Shown piece after piece: positions 34,492-44,231 of a DNA stretch of 64,000 nucleotides; within the stretch, counting starts at the first letter, position 1; each line of letters starts with the position of its first letter. A model generated the notes under the pieces. The model was given only the letters and a program-made list of their open reading frames with translations. It made no database searches and had not been told where the DNA came from. The translations under genes and the position numbers were made by a program. The DNA comes from Schlesneria sp. (GTDB taxonomy: Bacteria; Planctomycetota; Planctomycetia; Planctomycetales; Planctomycetaceae): positions 1 to 64,000 of the forward strand of contig JAQGHU010000039.1 of NCBI GenBank assembly GCA_028291515.1. The letters are read 5' to 3'.

Positions 34492-35967
34492 ATGTATCGG
34501 CGATTTCGAGATTGGATTCGACCGTGGAATTGGTCGACGCGACGTTGGGTATTCGTCTTAGTCAGCTTGATGTTAGCGTCTCCGTTCTTGACGCGCTGGT
34601 ACTGCCTGTGGCAGGTCCCCGATGTGGCCCTGCCGTTTGACGAAGCGGAGTTTTTACGCGGTGAGGAAGTCGCGGAAGAAGACGATGCTTACGTTAACTA
34701 TCATGCAGCGATTCGATCTGTCGTTGCCAATGGTTCGAAATGGGTCGCCACCGGAAAGTCCACTGCGGACGTCTGGTCAGCCATCGAGGAAGCCCTCAAC
34801 AATCAAGATCAGCCTCGGGACCCACAGGTGGATCAATGGGTTCGCGACAATGGCGAAACCTTGCACCAGTATCGGCTGGGGGGCGAAAAGCCGCTGGCCA
34901 AAGGGCCCGCTTTCCGCACGATGGACGCCAACACGCTGCTGACCGCTCACAATGATTTGCGGAAGTTGGCGCAGTTGGCTCGCATCCAAGGCCTGATTTG
35001 CGAAGCGGGTGGTGACATCGATACGGCATGGCAGTGGCATCGTGCGAACCTGCAATGTGCTCGTCATGCAGAGACACCAAAGATCGCTATTTGCCGCTTT
35101 GTCGGAATGGCGGTTCGGTCTCAGGCTAGCTATGGAATTGTTCGCTGGTCAGAGTCATCCGCCGTGACTGCCGGTCACCTGCGATCGGCGCGGAAAGACG
35201 TTCAGATCGAGGCGGCGCGGCGGACGGTTCAATCTGATTGTTCCTTCGGCGAATATCTCGTAGGTCGCAATACGCTGAATCGAAAAGATGCGCCAAATCA
35301 TCTCCTTCCTGCTTGGAATCGAGGCCTCACCGCCGACCCCGCCTGGCTGCCGCTAAAGCGGATCGGACTGTGGTTCGTGGGCCAGCCGGAAGTGACCTTG
35401 CGCCTGCAGCGACAATTGCTGCTCAACAACTGTAACTCAATAAACCTGCCGCTGTATCGACGGGCGGCGGCGATCCCTTGCGATGCCGCTGTGGTCATCG
35501 AAACTCGAGAGTCGCTTGCTCGGGGGCAACTCGAACCACGAGCACTAGCTTCAGTACAGACGAATTCACCTTGGCGTCTGGGCGAATACGCTCCCTCCGT
35601 TTCAATGCCGATGCTTGATGAGTCGATTCGTCGAGAAGACGCGCGGCTGTTCGCGCTCACCATTTTGCTGGCGTGCCAGGAATACTACCGCGATCACGCC
35701 GAATTCCCCGCCGCGATCAAAGATTTGGTTCCAGACTATTTGGATGCAATTCCTTTTGATCCGATGCTCGCCACCGCCGTTCCAATGCAGTATCGACGGG
35801 ATACGGACGGAAACGCGGTCGTGTGGAGCGTTGGCCAGAACCAAATTGACGATGGCGGAGACGTGAATGCGTTGGGTCGTTTGGACAAGGACACCGGGTA
35901 TCGAATTGTTTCTCCATTGGTCCGCATGCCGTCAGCTTTGGAACCAGTGAACATTTTGCGACGGTAA
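34492..35967 (+). CDS. Membrane protein with pseudopilin-like C-terminal tail
   Basis: 491 residues. One N-terminal membrane segment (about 17-40, WVFVLVSLMLASPFLTRWY), then a large extracytoplasmic part of mostly helices (DAYVNYHAAIRSVV..., LTAHNDLRKLAQLARIQGLICEAGGDIDTAWQWHR). The last 110 residues (LTILLACQEYYRDHAEFPAAIKDLVPDYLDAIPFDPM ... YRRDTDGNAVVWSVGQNQIDDGG) read like the globular C-terminal part of GspG-type pseudopilins, without a prepilin N-terminus. The gene directly downstream is a paralogue with the same layout. Role unknown. Confidence 0.6.
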   Translation: MYRRFRDWIRPWNWSTRRWVFVLVSLMLASPFLTRWYCLWQVPDVALPFDEAEFLRGEEVAEEDDAYVNYHAAIRSVVANGSKWVATGKSTADVWSAIEEALNNQDQPRDPQVDQWVRDNGETLHQYRLGGEKPLAKGPAFRTMDANTLLTAHNDLRKLAQLARIQGLICEAGGDIDTAWQWHRANLQCARHAETPKIAICRFVGMAVRSQASYGIVRWSESSAVTAGHLRSARKDVQIEAARRTVQSDCSFGEYLVGRNTLNRKDAPNHLLPAWNRGLTADPAWLPLKRIGLWFVGQPEVTLRLQRQLLLNNCNSINLPLYRRAAAIPCDAAVVIETRESLARGQLEPRALASVQTNSPWRLGEYAPSVSMPMLDESIRREDARLFALTILLACQEYYRDHAEFPAAIKDLVPDYLDAIPFDPMLATAVPMQYRRDTDGNAVVWSVGQNQIDDGGDVNALGRLDKDTGYRIVSPLVRMPSALEPVNILRR

Positions 35968-35976
35968 CCTGAATCT

Positions 35977-37425
35977 ATGAGCCTAAACCAGCCAGTCACG
36001 ATAGAACAGCGGGACAACAACTCATCGGTCGCGTGGTGGAACCCACTCCATTGGCCCGCGGCGATCTGGGTGTTCTTGATCGTGTTGGGATTGATGACGA
36101 GTCCGTTTGTCATCCGGGCCTTCATGCTGGCGGGCATTCCCGATATGCCGGAGCCGTTTGATGAGGTCGCCTATTCGACGTGGGATGTCCCTGCTGATGA
36201 TGATGCCTTTACGTATTATCGAGAAGCAGTGGCCATGCATCAGAAGCTCGTGGCCGATCTGAAAGCGCAGGGGCTCACCGATATCCGCGAACCGGAAGAT
36301 TATCTGGATGTGCTGAAGAAAGGCTGGCCGGAAGCGACGGATTCGACAACGAAATGGTTAGAAATGCATGAGGAGTCGCTGGCCATCTGGCGGCGCGGTA
36401 CGCAGAAAGATCGGGGGCTCAATCTGGTGCCGTCCAAGTTAACGGTCAGCACAGACCCGAACGTCGTACAGATGCAACGGACGTTCATGAAATTGGCGAT
36501 ATTGGAAGAATCGAGATTGATCGCCAGCGGGAATCTCGAAGAAGCTCGACTGTGGGCTCGTGCCGCATTTCGTAGCGGTGGGCATACCAGCCATCGTGGT
36601 TGCCTGATCCAAGGACTCATCTGCGTTCCGATACATGCGATCTCTTCAGAGGGGCTTGTTCATTGGGCCGAGCAGCCCGGTGTGACCTCCGAGCAGCTTC
36701 AGCAAGCTCTGGTTGACGCCAGTTCCGACGACAAGCTTTATGAATCACTGTCGAATATTCTGAAGTCGGAGTATCTGCTCATGCGAACATTGCTTCGATC
36801 CTCCGATTGGAATCAACTGATTATGCCGCTCAATCCGAGCGTACCCACCGCCCAAGTGCCCGCCAAGATGATGAAGATGCTCTACTGGACGATCGGCGAG
36901 CCGGAAATTTGCTCGCGAAATTTGCGGCAGATCCTCGCCAATCAAATCCCCGAAATCGATAAGTCTGTCGCCTTGCGCCGCAAGATGGTCGGTATGGGCG
37001 TGGTCATGTTGTTCGACCCTGCCCCGTCAGCTTTGCTGCCGGAGAGGCAACTCGATCCTGCCGCGATCGATCGAGCGGTCAATCGCTCCTCAGTCACTCG
37101 CATGGTGCTGCCCGCGATGGCGCAAGTCGATAATCTCTTCCTGAAGCGAAAAGCACGTCAGGTAGCACTTGAAGCATTATTGGCGGCGCAGGCCTATCGA
37201 CGAGACCACGGCGAGTTTCCCGAGAGCCTTGCTCAACTCGTCCCGAAATATCTGGCGGCAGTGCCGTTAGATCCCTGTGATCCAGCGGGAGGCACCCTGC
37301 TCTATCGTCGCGATGAACCGGCCAAGGCTGTTGTCTGGAGCGTGAGTCAGGACCAGGCCGATGATGGCGGTGACATCGACACCACAAACGGTCTTGCGCC
37401 AGACTTGGGGTTTGAACTCAAGTGA
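35977..37425 (+). CDS. Paralogue of 34492-35967 with pseudopilin-like tail
   Basis: 482 residues. Same architecture as the upstream gene: one N-terminal membrane segment (about 28-50), then PDMPEPFDEVAYSTWDVPADDDAFTYYREAV in the place where the upstream protein has PDVALPFDEAEF...EEDDAYVNYHAAI, and a C-terminal tail LEALLAAQAYRRDHGEFPESLAQLVPKYLAAVPLDPCDP ... YRRDEPAKAVVWSVSQDQADDGGDID. It starts 9 bp after the upstream stop, so both are one transcript. The two are diverged (not a recent duplication). Function unknown. Confidence 0.6.
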   Translation: MSLNQPVTIEQRDNNSSVAWWNPLHWPAAIWVFLIVLGLMTSPFVIRAFMLAGIPDMPEPFDEVAYSTWDVPADDDAFTYYREAVAMHQKLVADLKAQGLTDIREPEDYLDVLKKGWPEATDSTTKWLEMHEESLAIWRRGTQKDRGLNLVPSKLTVSTDPNVVQMQRTFMKLAILEESRLIASGNLEEARLWARAAFRSGGHTSHRGCLIQGLICVPIHAISSEGLVHWAEQPGVTSEQLQQALVDASSDDKLYESLSNILKSEYLLMRTLLRSSDWNQLIMPLNPSVPTAQVPAKMMKMLYWTIGEPEICSRNLRQILANQIPEIDKSVALRRKMVGMGVVMLFDPAPSALLPERQLDPAAIDRAVNRSSVTRMVLPAMAQVDNLFLKRKARQVALEALLAAQAYRRDHGEFPESLAQLVPKYLAAVPLDPCDPAGGTLLYRRDEPAKAVVWSVSQDQADDGGDIDTTNGLAPDLGFELK

Positions 37426-37495
37426 TCGTGGAGAGGCAAAGCCGTCCGCGTGTTGACGCAGCGCGGCTCGCTTCGTGATGACGACATTGAAAAAG

Positions 37496-37518
37496 TTATG
37501 CTGAGGCATAACCTACGT
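37496..37518. repeat. Short hairpin repeat overlapping the lnt stop codon
   Basis: GTTATGC-tgag-GCATAAC, then ctacgt: the same arm as the outer stem of the element at 10283-10353. Its final cctacgt, read on the minus strand, supplies the last Thr codon and the stop TAG of the lnt gene. Confidence 0.55.
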
Positions 37519-39363
37519 TTTCGCGACGGCTCGCTTTGGAATCATGGTGCTGAGTACGATGAAGACTGCGGCCGAGCAGCAGAGCATGGCGAACCAATCA
37601 CCGAATCGGACGTACAGGCTGCTGCGGCTATCGAGGGGGATGGTGTGTACGAGAGCCGCATTCAGTTGCTTGTGCCAGGTTCCCGTCTTGGGGTCGCGGG
37701 CCGTAGTTCGGGGCGGGGCTGGGGCGTTTTTGAGGGAGTCGCCGTCGATGAAGACTTCGGGGTCCAGGATTGCCCCGTCGCCATCGATGATCGCGCTGAT
37801 TCCGGTGTTGACCGCTCGCACCAATGGTGTGCGACATTCGACAGCTCGGAAGGCGGAGGTGATCAGATGCTGATCGAGTTCGCTCGATCCGTGGAACCAG
37901 CCGTCGTTTGTCAAATTCACGAGCAGGTCGACGGGCTTCCCATTTTCGTATTCTGAGCCCGCAGCGACAACGCCGCGGACCAGATGCGGCACAGTGTCTT
38001 CGAAGCAGATCAGTGGAGCCATGCGCCACTTCCCGTATTCAAACAAGGCCGCTCCCTGCCCTTTGTCCAGACCCCATTCGCCGCGGTACGGACTAAAACC
38101 ACCAAGCCAGGGCAAATAGTCTTTCAATGGAATGTATTCGCCGAAAGGGACGCGGTGCATCTTGTCGTAGCGTCCTGCCAGACCAACGTCGGGACGGATG
38201 AATGCCGCCGAGTTGTACTGGTGAACACGCTTCTCATCGGCTTCGGCCGCGTTGATGCCGATGACCAGGGCAGCCCCTGTCCGCTGACTTTCAGTTGCCA
38301 GTGTCTTGCGAACTTCTTCGCTCTTCCAGACAGCGGGGTTTGCGTACGGAGCGACTGCTCGCAGTTGTTCGTCGGTCATGTCCTTCGCGGCGCTCAGGAT
38401 TGGCCAGGGGAACATGGATTCCGGCCAGACAATCACGTCAGGCTGTTCTCGTACGGTCCAGGCCATCAGCCGCAGATGAGTGGTAAATACTTCCTGAACT
38501 GCTGGCGGGGCGACTCGCAACGACGCCAGGAAGTTGCCCTGAATCAAAGCGACACGTGGTCCCGGCTTGAAATCGGCCTGGGCTCGTCGCACATAACCGT
38601 AGGTGATGGTCGAACCAAACAGTGCCACTGCAGCGGCGACTTGCACCAACTGGCCGAGCGTCAACCCGGCGGCGGTCACTGGTCCGGTTGAAGGATGAAC
38701 CAGGCGGCAGCGAATTGACCACGAATGCGGTACTAGCAACGCCAGCGCGGCTGAGCAGGTGGCGATCACAAAACTGACGCCATAGGCTCCGACCAGATCG
38801 CTGACCTGAATGAACTCTAACCAGCGATATTGCGAATGCCCCAAGTAATACCATGAGAAACCGGTCAACAGATGGGCCCGGGCAAATTCCAATCCGGTCC
38901 AGACGACGGGTGCAGCGACGACCAACGGCACCGACCAGCGATGCACCGCAATTCGCGAGATCGCGACGAACGCAACCGCGTACATGGCGACGTACAACGA
39001 GAGCGCCACCCAGGCGATATACATTGTGGGATCACCCAGACGCATCCATTGCAGTGTGGCCAATTGTCCGGCCAGGGCACTGAGATAAATGGCGCGATAC
39101 ATCCAGCGAGTGCGATGCTCGATGCGAACCAAGAGCAGCAGCGGAACCAATGCGATCCAGGCGAGCGGGCTAGCGTTGACGGGTGTGAAGCAACACCACA
39201 ATAGCCCTGCGGAAAGCAGTGACATCCCCCAGGCGCCCAGACTGCTCGTGCGGAAGCGATGCACGTTCTGAACCGAGCGAGCGGTCTGAATAATGTCATG
39301 CACCGATCGATCGGATCGTACCGCTTGCCGCTTTTCATCCAACGTCATCATCGCTCCGGACAT
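37513..39363 (-). CDS. lnt: Apolipoprotein N-acyltransferase
   Basis: 616 residues from ATG 39363 (GGAAGGA eight bases upstream). The N-terminal half has about seven membrane segments and the family motif GFSWYYLGHSQY. The C-terminal half is a nitrilase-fold domain with the complete catalytic triad: Glu315 (VWPESMFPWP), Lys401 (GRYDKMHRVPFGEY) and Cys453 (LICFEDTVP), plus NLTNDGWF and ITSAFRAVECRTPLVRAVNTGISA. Lnt adds the third acyl chain to the N-terminal Cys of lipoproteins in the inner membrane; several lipoproteins are encoded nearby (29300, 26089). The length is longer than the usual 510-550 because of a basic N-terminal extension and an insertion near the nitrilase domain. Confidence 0.9.
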   Translation of the reverse strand: MSGAMMTLDEKRQAVRSDRSVHDIIQTARSVQNVHRFRTSSLGAWGMSLLSAGLLWCCFTPVNASPLAWIALVPLLLLVRIEHRTRWMYRAIYLSALAGQLATLQWMRLGDPTMYIAWVALSLYVAMYAVAFVAISRIAVHRWSVPLVVAAPVVWTGLEFARAHLLTGFSWYYLGHSQYRWLEFIQVSDLVGAYGVSFVIATCSAALALLVPHSWSIRCRLVHPSTGPVTAAGLTLGQLVQVAAAVALFGSTITYGYVRRAQADFKPGPRVALIQGNFLASLRVAPPAVQEVFTTHLRLMAWTVREQPDVIVWPESMFPWPILSAAKDMTDEQLRAVAPYANPAVWKSEEVRKTLATESQRTGAALVIGINAAEADEKRVHQYNSAAFIRPDVGLAGRYDKMHRVPFGEYIPLKDYLPWLGGFSPYRGEWGLDKGQGAALFEYGKWRMAPLICFEDTVPHLVRGVVAAGSEYENGKPVDLLVNLTNDGWFHGSSELDQHLITSAFRAVECRTPLVRAVNTGISAIIDGDGAILDPEVFIDGDSLKNAPAPPRTTARDPKTGTWHKQLNAALVHTIPLDSRSSLYVRFGDWFAMLCCSAAVFIVLSTMIPKRAVAKT

Positions 39364-39704
39364 GAATCGGTCCTTCCGTGGAGATTCATCGCCACGTACG
39401 CATCGCGCGTACGACACTGCTTAAGCAACACCGACAATCGCCGGGCTTACCCAGTCATCTTAGTACAAGCGGAAATTCATGGGAACGGCGGTTTTTGCCG
39501 TTCTGTTTGAAGAACGAATTGCCGGGGCTGAATGATCGTTCGCAACCATGGTCGTTTCGGTTTGATGCCACACGCTCACCGTCTTTGATCGACCGTAAGC
39601 TTCGATCAAAGACACGGCCTTGTCGAGGACTCCAAAACCATGGCACCCCTAAGTCGCTGCCCGGTAATAAGAAGTGGCCTGTCGCTGGCAGGGCTCGGAT
39701 GTAT
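39364..39704. other. Intergenic region with two perfect hairpins and a dispersed repeat
   Basis: GAACGGC-ggttttt-GCCGTTC at 39483-39503 and GTCTTTGATCGA / TCGATCAAAGAC at 39581-39613 (12-bp perfect stem, 9-nt loop). The second hairpin runs directly into a type-A repeat copy (39611-39648). No gene. The second hairpin has no T-run at its end on either strand. Confidence 0.6.
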
Positions 39705-40904
39705 TCACCAAGCGAATGTATCCAATCGGTCACCCACTTCATATTGCCGCGCGATACCCGGCAACAACGCCATCGCGTTGGCGGCGACTGTTCCGCACAA
39801 GTCGGAGGAACCGTGCCACGGAACGAGCGTGACCACCGGGCCAGTCGATGTCCAAGTCAATCGCGCGGGATGATACGTGGGACGGTCGGCCCTCGCAGAG
39901 TGCGGATGCTCCAACGCGGCGGGTACTGCTTGCGGCCGCAGCGCGGGCTCACCCATTAAAAGTTTGAGGGCCGTCCGGACAAACAGTTCGCAACAGACAA
40001 GGCTGCTCACGGGATTGCCGGGCAGTCCGAAGACGTAGTTCACAGTCGACTCATCGCTTCGCCGACCGAACCAGACGGGCTTGCCGGGCTTCATTTCGAC
40101 TTTGTGAAAGAGTTCGGTGACGCCGGCAGCAGCCAGTTCGCTTGGCACAAGATCAAGTGTTCCCGCCGAGACACCTCCGGAGAGGACCAACATGTCGCAT
40201 TGAAGCCCCTGCTCGATCTTGGCGCGTAAGTCGATTCGATTGTCGCGAGCAATGCCGAGCGGAACGGCGATCGCTCCGGCGGCTTGAATCTGTGCCACCA
40301 GCATCGATTCATTGGAATTACGAATCTGGCCCGGTCCCGGTTCGTGGTCAACGGGAACCAACTCATCACCGGTGGCCAGGATCGCCACCGTGGGGCGACG
40401 ATGGACGCGGACTTGAGCTCGCCCCAGTTCGGCCAGGGCTCCGATTCGCGAACCGTTGAGCTTCGTTCCAGCTCGCAGGACGACATCACCGCTTCGCACG
40501 GAGGTGCCGCAAAGCACGATATTCGTCTGCGTTCCTTGAGGCGTTACGCGAACGAGGTCACCTTCCCGGACGGTGTCTTCGATCTTGACGACAATATCTG
40601 CGCCGATCGGAAGCGGAGCTCCTGTCATGATCTGGCTGGTCTGCCCGGATCCAATCGGTCGTGTCGGAACCATCCCGGCGGTGATGACTTCCACTACCTC
40701 CAGTGTCACCGTCCCCTGGTTGAGATCAGCGGATCGAATGGCATACCCATCCATCAAGGATTTGTCGAAAGGAGGGGAGTCGGCTGTGGACGAGATATCC
40801 TCTGCGAGCGTCAATCCCAGAGACTGCCCGAGTTCCACCGAGACTGGTTCGAGGGGTAGGACGGTGGCGAAGAGTCGATCGAAGGCGTCAGCGATGGTCA
40901 GCAT
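39705..40904 (-). CDS. moeA: Molybdopterin molybdenumtransferase
   Basis: 399 residues from ATG 40904. MoeA signature throughout: the N-terminal EDISSTADSPPFDKSLMDGYAIRSADL, central GAPLPIGADIVVKIEDT, GTSVRSGDVVLRAGTKLNGSRIGALAELG, ILATGDELVPVDHEPGPGQIRNSN, the catalytic-domain SGGVSAGTLDLV and C-terminal EMKPGKPVWFG ... VFGLPGNPVSSLVCCELFV. MoeA inserts molybdenum into adenylated molybdopterin (with MogA), completing molybdenum cofactor. The length is that of the family (about 400). The open frame upstream to 41096 is not coding; no strong RBS is seen. No other moa/mob gene is in the window. Confidence 0.92.
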   Translation of the reverse strand: MLTIADAFDRLFATVLPLEPVSVELGQSLGLTLAEDISSTADSPPFDKSLMDGYAIRSADLNQGTVTLEVVEVITAGMVPTRPIGSGQTSQIMTGAPLPIGADIVVKIEDTVREGDLVRVTPQGTQTNIVLCGTSVRSGDVVLRAGTKLNGSRIGALAELGRAQVRVHRRPTVAILATGDELVPVDHEPGPGQIRNSNESMLVAQIQAAGAIAVPLGIARDNRIDLRAKIEQGLQCDMLVLSGGVSAGTLDLVPSELAAAGVTELFHKVEMKPGKPVWFGRRSDESTVNYVFGLPGNPVSSLVCCELFVRTALKLLMGEPALRPQAVPAALEHPHSARADRPTYHPARLTWTSTGPVVTLVPWHGSSDLCGTVAANAMALLPGIARQYEVGDRLDTFAW

Positions 40905-41218
40905 GGATGCCGCTTTGAATTGAATGAGGATCACGACGCTGAAGTTTAGGACACCAGCCAGTGAGTTGAAAGCAGCGACAATTGCCGATGATGGACCTAA
41001 CAACCCATTCTTGGCCGTGCAATCAATAGCCATCTGCCCCAAAACGCACTCCCTTTTGAATGCGTTATCACTCCACAACAAATTACGCACACACACTTTA
41101 CAGCGTCAGTTTGACTTACCGAAGCGAGAGGCAACCCCTCTGGACTCGATCCTTACTTTCTGACAAACTTCGATCTCTCTTCTCCAAAACACAAGCTGAT
41201 TTCGGCACGGAAGCCACC
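40905..41218. other. Divergent promoter region, no other feature
   Basis: 314 bp between the divergent moeA and GT2 genes. I see no hairpin, repeat or small gene. Confidence 0.5.
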
Positions 41219-42202
41219 ATGAGCGTGTCTGTCATCGTTCCCATTTATAACGAAATAGAGAACATCCCGCTGTTGCACACCGCGGTCTCGCGAGTCCTGC
41301 AGAAGCTGGGGCGGCCCTACGAACTGATCCTTGTCAACGATGGGTCCAAGGATGGATCAGGCGAGGCACTTGAAGCGCTGGCTCGGCAGGATTCATCGGT
41401 AAAAGTCATCGAGTTTCGCAAGAACTATGGCCAGACCGCTGCGATGCAGGCAGGGATGCAGGCGGCGAGCATGGACACCCTCGTGCTGCTCGACGGCGAT
41501 CTGCAGAATGATCCCGAAGACATCCCGATGCTGCTCGCCAAACTTGACGAAGGTTACGACCTGATTCATGGCTGGCGAAAGAATCGTCAGGACACGTTCA
41601 TCAATCGCAAATTGCCATCGAAGATCGCCAACTGGCTGATCTCTAAAGTGACTGGCTTTCCTGTTCACGACCTGGGATGCACTCTGAAGGCGATTCGAAC
41701 CGACATCGCCCAGGAACTGCAGCTTTACGGTGAGATGCACCGGTTCATTCCAATTCTGGCTCATTGGCGTGGTGCGCGGTGTGCGGAAGTGGTAACGAAC
41801 CATCATCCACGTCGATTCGGTCAGTCGAAATATGGCATCTCGCGGACGACTCGTGTCATCCTGGATCTGATGACGGTGAAGTACTTCATCCAGTACGTCG
41901 TCAGCCCCATGAAACTGTTTGGCTCGATTGGACTGCTGTGCCTGCTGACCGGGTTTGTTTCCGGTGCCGTCACGTGCTGGATGAAGATGGGCCAGAGTGT
42001 CGACATGACAGGCAACCCGTTGCTGTTGTTGACCGTGATGTCGACGATGATGGGCGTGCAGTTCCTGTTCTTCGGAATGCTGGGCGAGTTGTGCTCGCGG
42101 ATTTACTTCGCGTCGACAAATCAGACGAATTACACGATTCGCCGGACGATGAACTTTGAGAACGCGGCCATTGAGATGAAATCACATCGCCGAGCAGCGT
42201 GA
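41219..42202 (+). CDS. GT2 glycosyltransferase, polyprenyl-phosphate type
   Basis: 327 residues from ATG 41219 (GGAAG six bases upstream); the longer frame to 41060 is not coding. GT-A fold: [40 protein letters not shown] (the DxD-type acidic motif), [43 protein letters not shown], then two C-terminal membrane segments (about 225-250 and 265-290). This architecture is that of the DPM1/ArnC/GtrB group, which links a sugar to undecaprenyl or dolichyl phosphate on the inner face of the membrane. It could supply the donor for the GT39-like enzyme at 30758, but the two are not adjacent. Confidence 0.88.
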   Translation: MSVSVIVPIYNEIENIPLLHTAVSRVLQKLGRPYELILVNDGSKDGSGEALEALARQDSSVKVIEFRKNYGQTAAMQAGMQAASMDTLVLLDGDLQNDPEDIPMLLAKLDEGYDLIHGWRKNRQDTFINRKLPSKIANWLISKVTGFPVHDLGCTLKAIRTDIAQELQLYGEMHRFIPILAHWRGARCAEVVTNHHPRRFGQSKYGISRTTRVILDLMTVKYFIQYVVSPMKLFGSIGLLCLLTGFVSGAVTCWMKMGQSVDMTGNPLLLLTVMSTMMGVQFLFFGMLGELCSRIYFASTNQTNYTIRRTMNFENAAIEMKSHRRAA

Positions 42203-42247
42203 TCTTTTGGACTTCCCAAAGACAATGGGACTGACAGGACCGAACTC

Positions 42248-42279
42248 ACGCGCGGGGCGATGCCCACGCGGTTAAACGA
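42248..42279. repeat. Copy of 'cggggcgatgcccacgcgg' repeat
   Basis: Identical in its core to the copy at 21598-21629. It lies 18 bp beyond the 3' end of the gene at 42298. Confidence 0.65.
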
Positions 42280-42297
42280 CTGCACCGAGACACGGTA

Positions 42298-43791
42298 CTA
42301 TTCCGGCTTGACTTCTTCGCCCTGTTGTGGGCGGATTGATTCGAAGTACTTGCGGATTGTCTGGCGATGGCCGAGCGGGATTTGCTCGTTCTCCAGTACG
42401 GCTTCGCTCATCTTCTTGTACTTCTGATAGACTTCTTTGTAGCCGCGCTGCGCTTCCTGGCGACCTTCCGAGGATGAGCTGGTTTCGAACTCCGAATCCC
42501 CTTCGCCCGCCGTTCCGTTAATCTGCTCACGATTCACGCTGGCACCGAGATTGGTTGATTCGCCGTCGATGTTTCCACTTTCGGTCATTCCGTAGGCAGT
42601 ACTCGGATTGTTCGATTTTTGCTTCTTTTTACCCGTCGCGTTGCTGTTCTTCTGACAGTTGCCTTTGCACTCGGTGAGTTGAGTCAGCTCAGCATTGAGA
42701 AGATCGTTGATTTTCTTTTTGCGAGCTTGCTTGGCCGCTTTGTCACCCAGCTTCTTGGCTCCGCTCTTGGTAGCGTCTGAGTCGTCACTCTCGATCCCTT
42801 CGGCGATTTCGTTGGCCGCTTCGCTGATCGATCCATCGCCAGCATCTCCCGATTTCTTGGCGGCCTTCTTCAGCTTCTCGGCGGTGTTGCGAGCTTCCTT
42901 GCGGTCGAATTCCAGATCGCTGAGCTCGGCCAGTTCCTTTGCCGCCTTATCATATTTCCCTTCGGCCAACGCCTGACCGGCCCCTTCCAATGCTTTTGCC
43001 GAAGCCATCGCTTCGCCGATTTCCTGAAGTTGCTGATCAACCTGTTCGAGACTAGCCTGACTTTGAGCCGATTGGATCGCGGCCTGCATTTCCGAGATCT
43101 TGGCCAGTGCTTCTTTCACGTCGACGCCGGGCTCTTTCAGTTCTTCAGTCTTCTGCTTCAATTCCTTCAGCAGTTGTTCCAGTTCAGGATCTGCATCCTT
43201 TTGGAATTCATCTTCCAGTTCTTTCAGGCTGTCGCTGATCTCTTCAGCCTGCGCGACGATCTGATCGTCCGGTGCCGTCGGAGCGGCTGACAGTTCCTGG
43301 TTCTGGAGAGGGATGAATGCGAACACAATAGCGGCAGCAGCGGCGATCAAAGCACTCGGCAACAGGCGCGGAGCTGTGAACGGGGCCACGGCATCGGGGG
43401 CGATGCGATCCAGATGCTGCATGGCATCTGCCAATTGCAGGTCCGCAAAGGATTGCTTATCGGAGGAAATCGTGCGATGAGAAAAATCCAACGCCGATTC
43501 CGTACGATCTTTCAACTGATAATGAAGGTCCACCGCTCGGGCGGCGGCGATCCAGTTCGGGCGCGGCATGAACCACACCAAGGCGGCGACCGCACCCAAC
43601 AATGGACCGGTGGCCAACGATATCAACGCGAACCAGCCACCATCGACCCATCCGACCCACAGCCGAGCGGCTCCGCAACCGATCCCAAAGGCCGCTCCCA
43701 GCAGCAAGCCACAAACGATCCATCCAGAAATTGATTGGAACAACTGACGCCGCTGGACGGGGTGCAACTTGGATCGAAGGGCTTCAGTCAT
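42298..43791 (-). CDS. DUF4175-like coiled-coil membrane protein
   Basis: 497 residues from ATG 43791 (AGAGGAGAG, spacing 6). Two N-terminal membrane segments (about 16-40 and 43-70), a third at about 133-155, then a long acidic, Gln/Lys/Glu-rich coiled coil (ISDSLKELEDEFQKDADPELEQLLKELKQKTEELKE ... AAKELAELSDLEFDRKEA). The C-terminus KEVYQKYKKMSEAVLENEQIPLGHRQTIRKYFESIRP is conserved in planctomycete proteins usually encoded near MoxR-DUF58-VWA clusters. A partial Asn/Thr/Ser-rich linker lies between the coil and the tail. It may be a partner of the cluster at 47.7-56.2 kb, but the genes are not adjacent here. Confidence 0.6.
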   Translation of the reverse strand: MTEALRSKLHPVQRRQLFQSISGWIVCGLLLGAAFGIGCGAARLWVGWVDGGWFALISLATGPLLGAVAALVWFMPRPNWIAAARAVDLHYQLKDRTESALDFSHRTISSDKQSFADLQLADAMQHLDRIAPDAVAPFTAPRLLPSALIAAAAAIVFAFIPLQNQELSAAPTAPDDQIVAQAEEISDSLKELEDEFQKDADPELEQLLKELKQKTEELKEPGVDVKEALAKISEMQAAIQSAQSQASLEQVDQQLQEIGEAMASAKALEGAGQALAEGKYDKAAKELAELSDLEFDRKEARNTAEKLKKAAKKSGDAGDGSISEAANEIAEGIESDDSDATKSGAKKLGDKAAKQARKKKINDLLNAELTQLTECKGNCQKNSNATGKKKQKSNNPSTAYGMTESGNIDGESTNLGASVNREQINGTAGEGDSEFETSSSSEGRQEAQRGYKEVYQKYKKMSEAVLENEQIPLGHRQTIRKYFESIRPQQGEEVKPE

Positions 43792-44231
43792 GAATCTCTC
43801 CTCTGGCTCGATAGGCCACGCGTCCAATTCACAAATTTGAAGGAACCCAGAAATGGGTCTCTGGCAAATGGTCGGCGCTGCTTAAGACAAAGCGTCTAAG
43901 AGGGTATCGCCCGAGATTTATTTGAGCAAGCACATTCTTTCTGGAATCGCAACCGGAAAAACTCAAGATTGGCCGTGGCGAGCTAACCCCTTGTACCGCG
44001 TCTGGGCCGCTGCCGTTGCGAGTGCTATAGTCGATGTCGCTGCGCTCCATCATCCGTAGTTCTCGAGGTTGTGATCCGTAGGGGCTGGTTTTTCGTACTA
44101 AGTTGCTAAAATCTGACCAGATACTATGTTCGGTGATTAGTGCGTCCGCAAAACGATGCAACGACACTTGCTGACAACGATTTGTCCGGCCGGTGCGAGT
44201 GACCCCTGCGGGCCAAAAAAGCAGGCTGCTC
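43792..44231. other. Divergent 440-bp gap, no recognised feature
   Basis: Promoter side for the coiled-coil membrane protein and for the kinase. I find no gene, repeat or hairpin that stands out. The frame starting at GTG 44193 is a possible longer start for the kinase. Confidence 0.5.

Noticed and set aside
41060-41218. Longer start for the GT2 glycosyltransferase
   Set aside because: The GT-A fold begins directly at the ATG 41219 ([11 protein letters not shown]) and an RBS precedes it.
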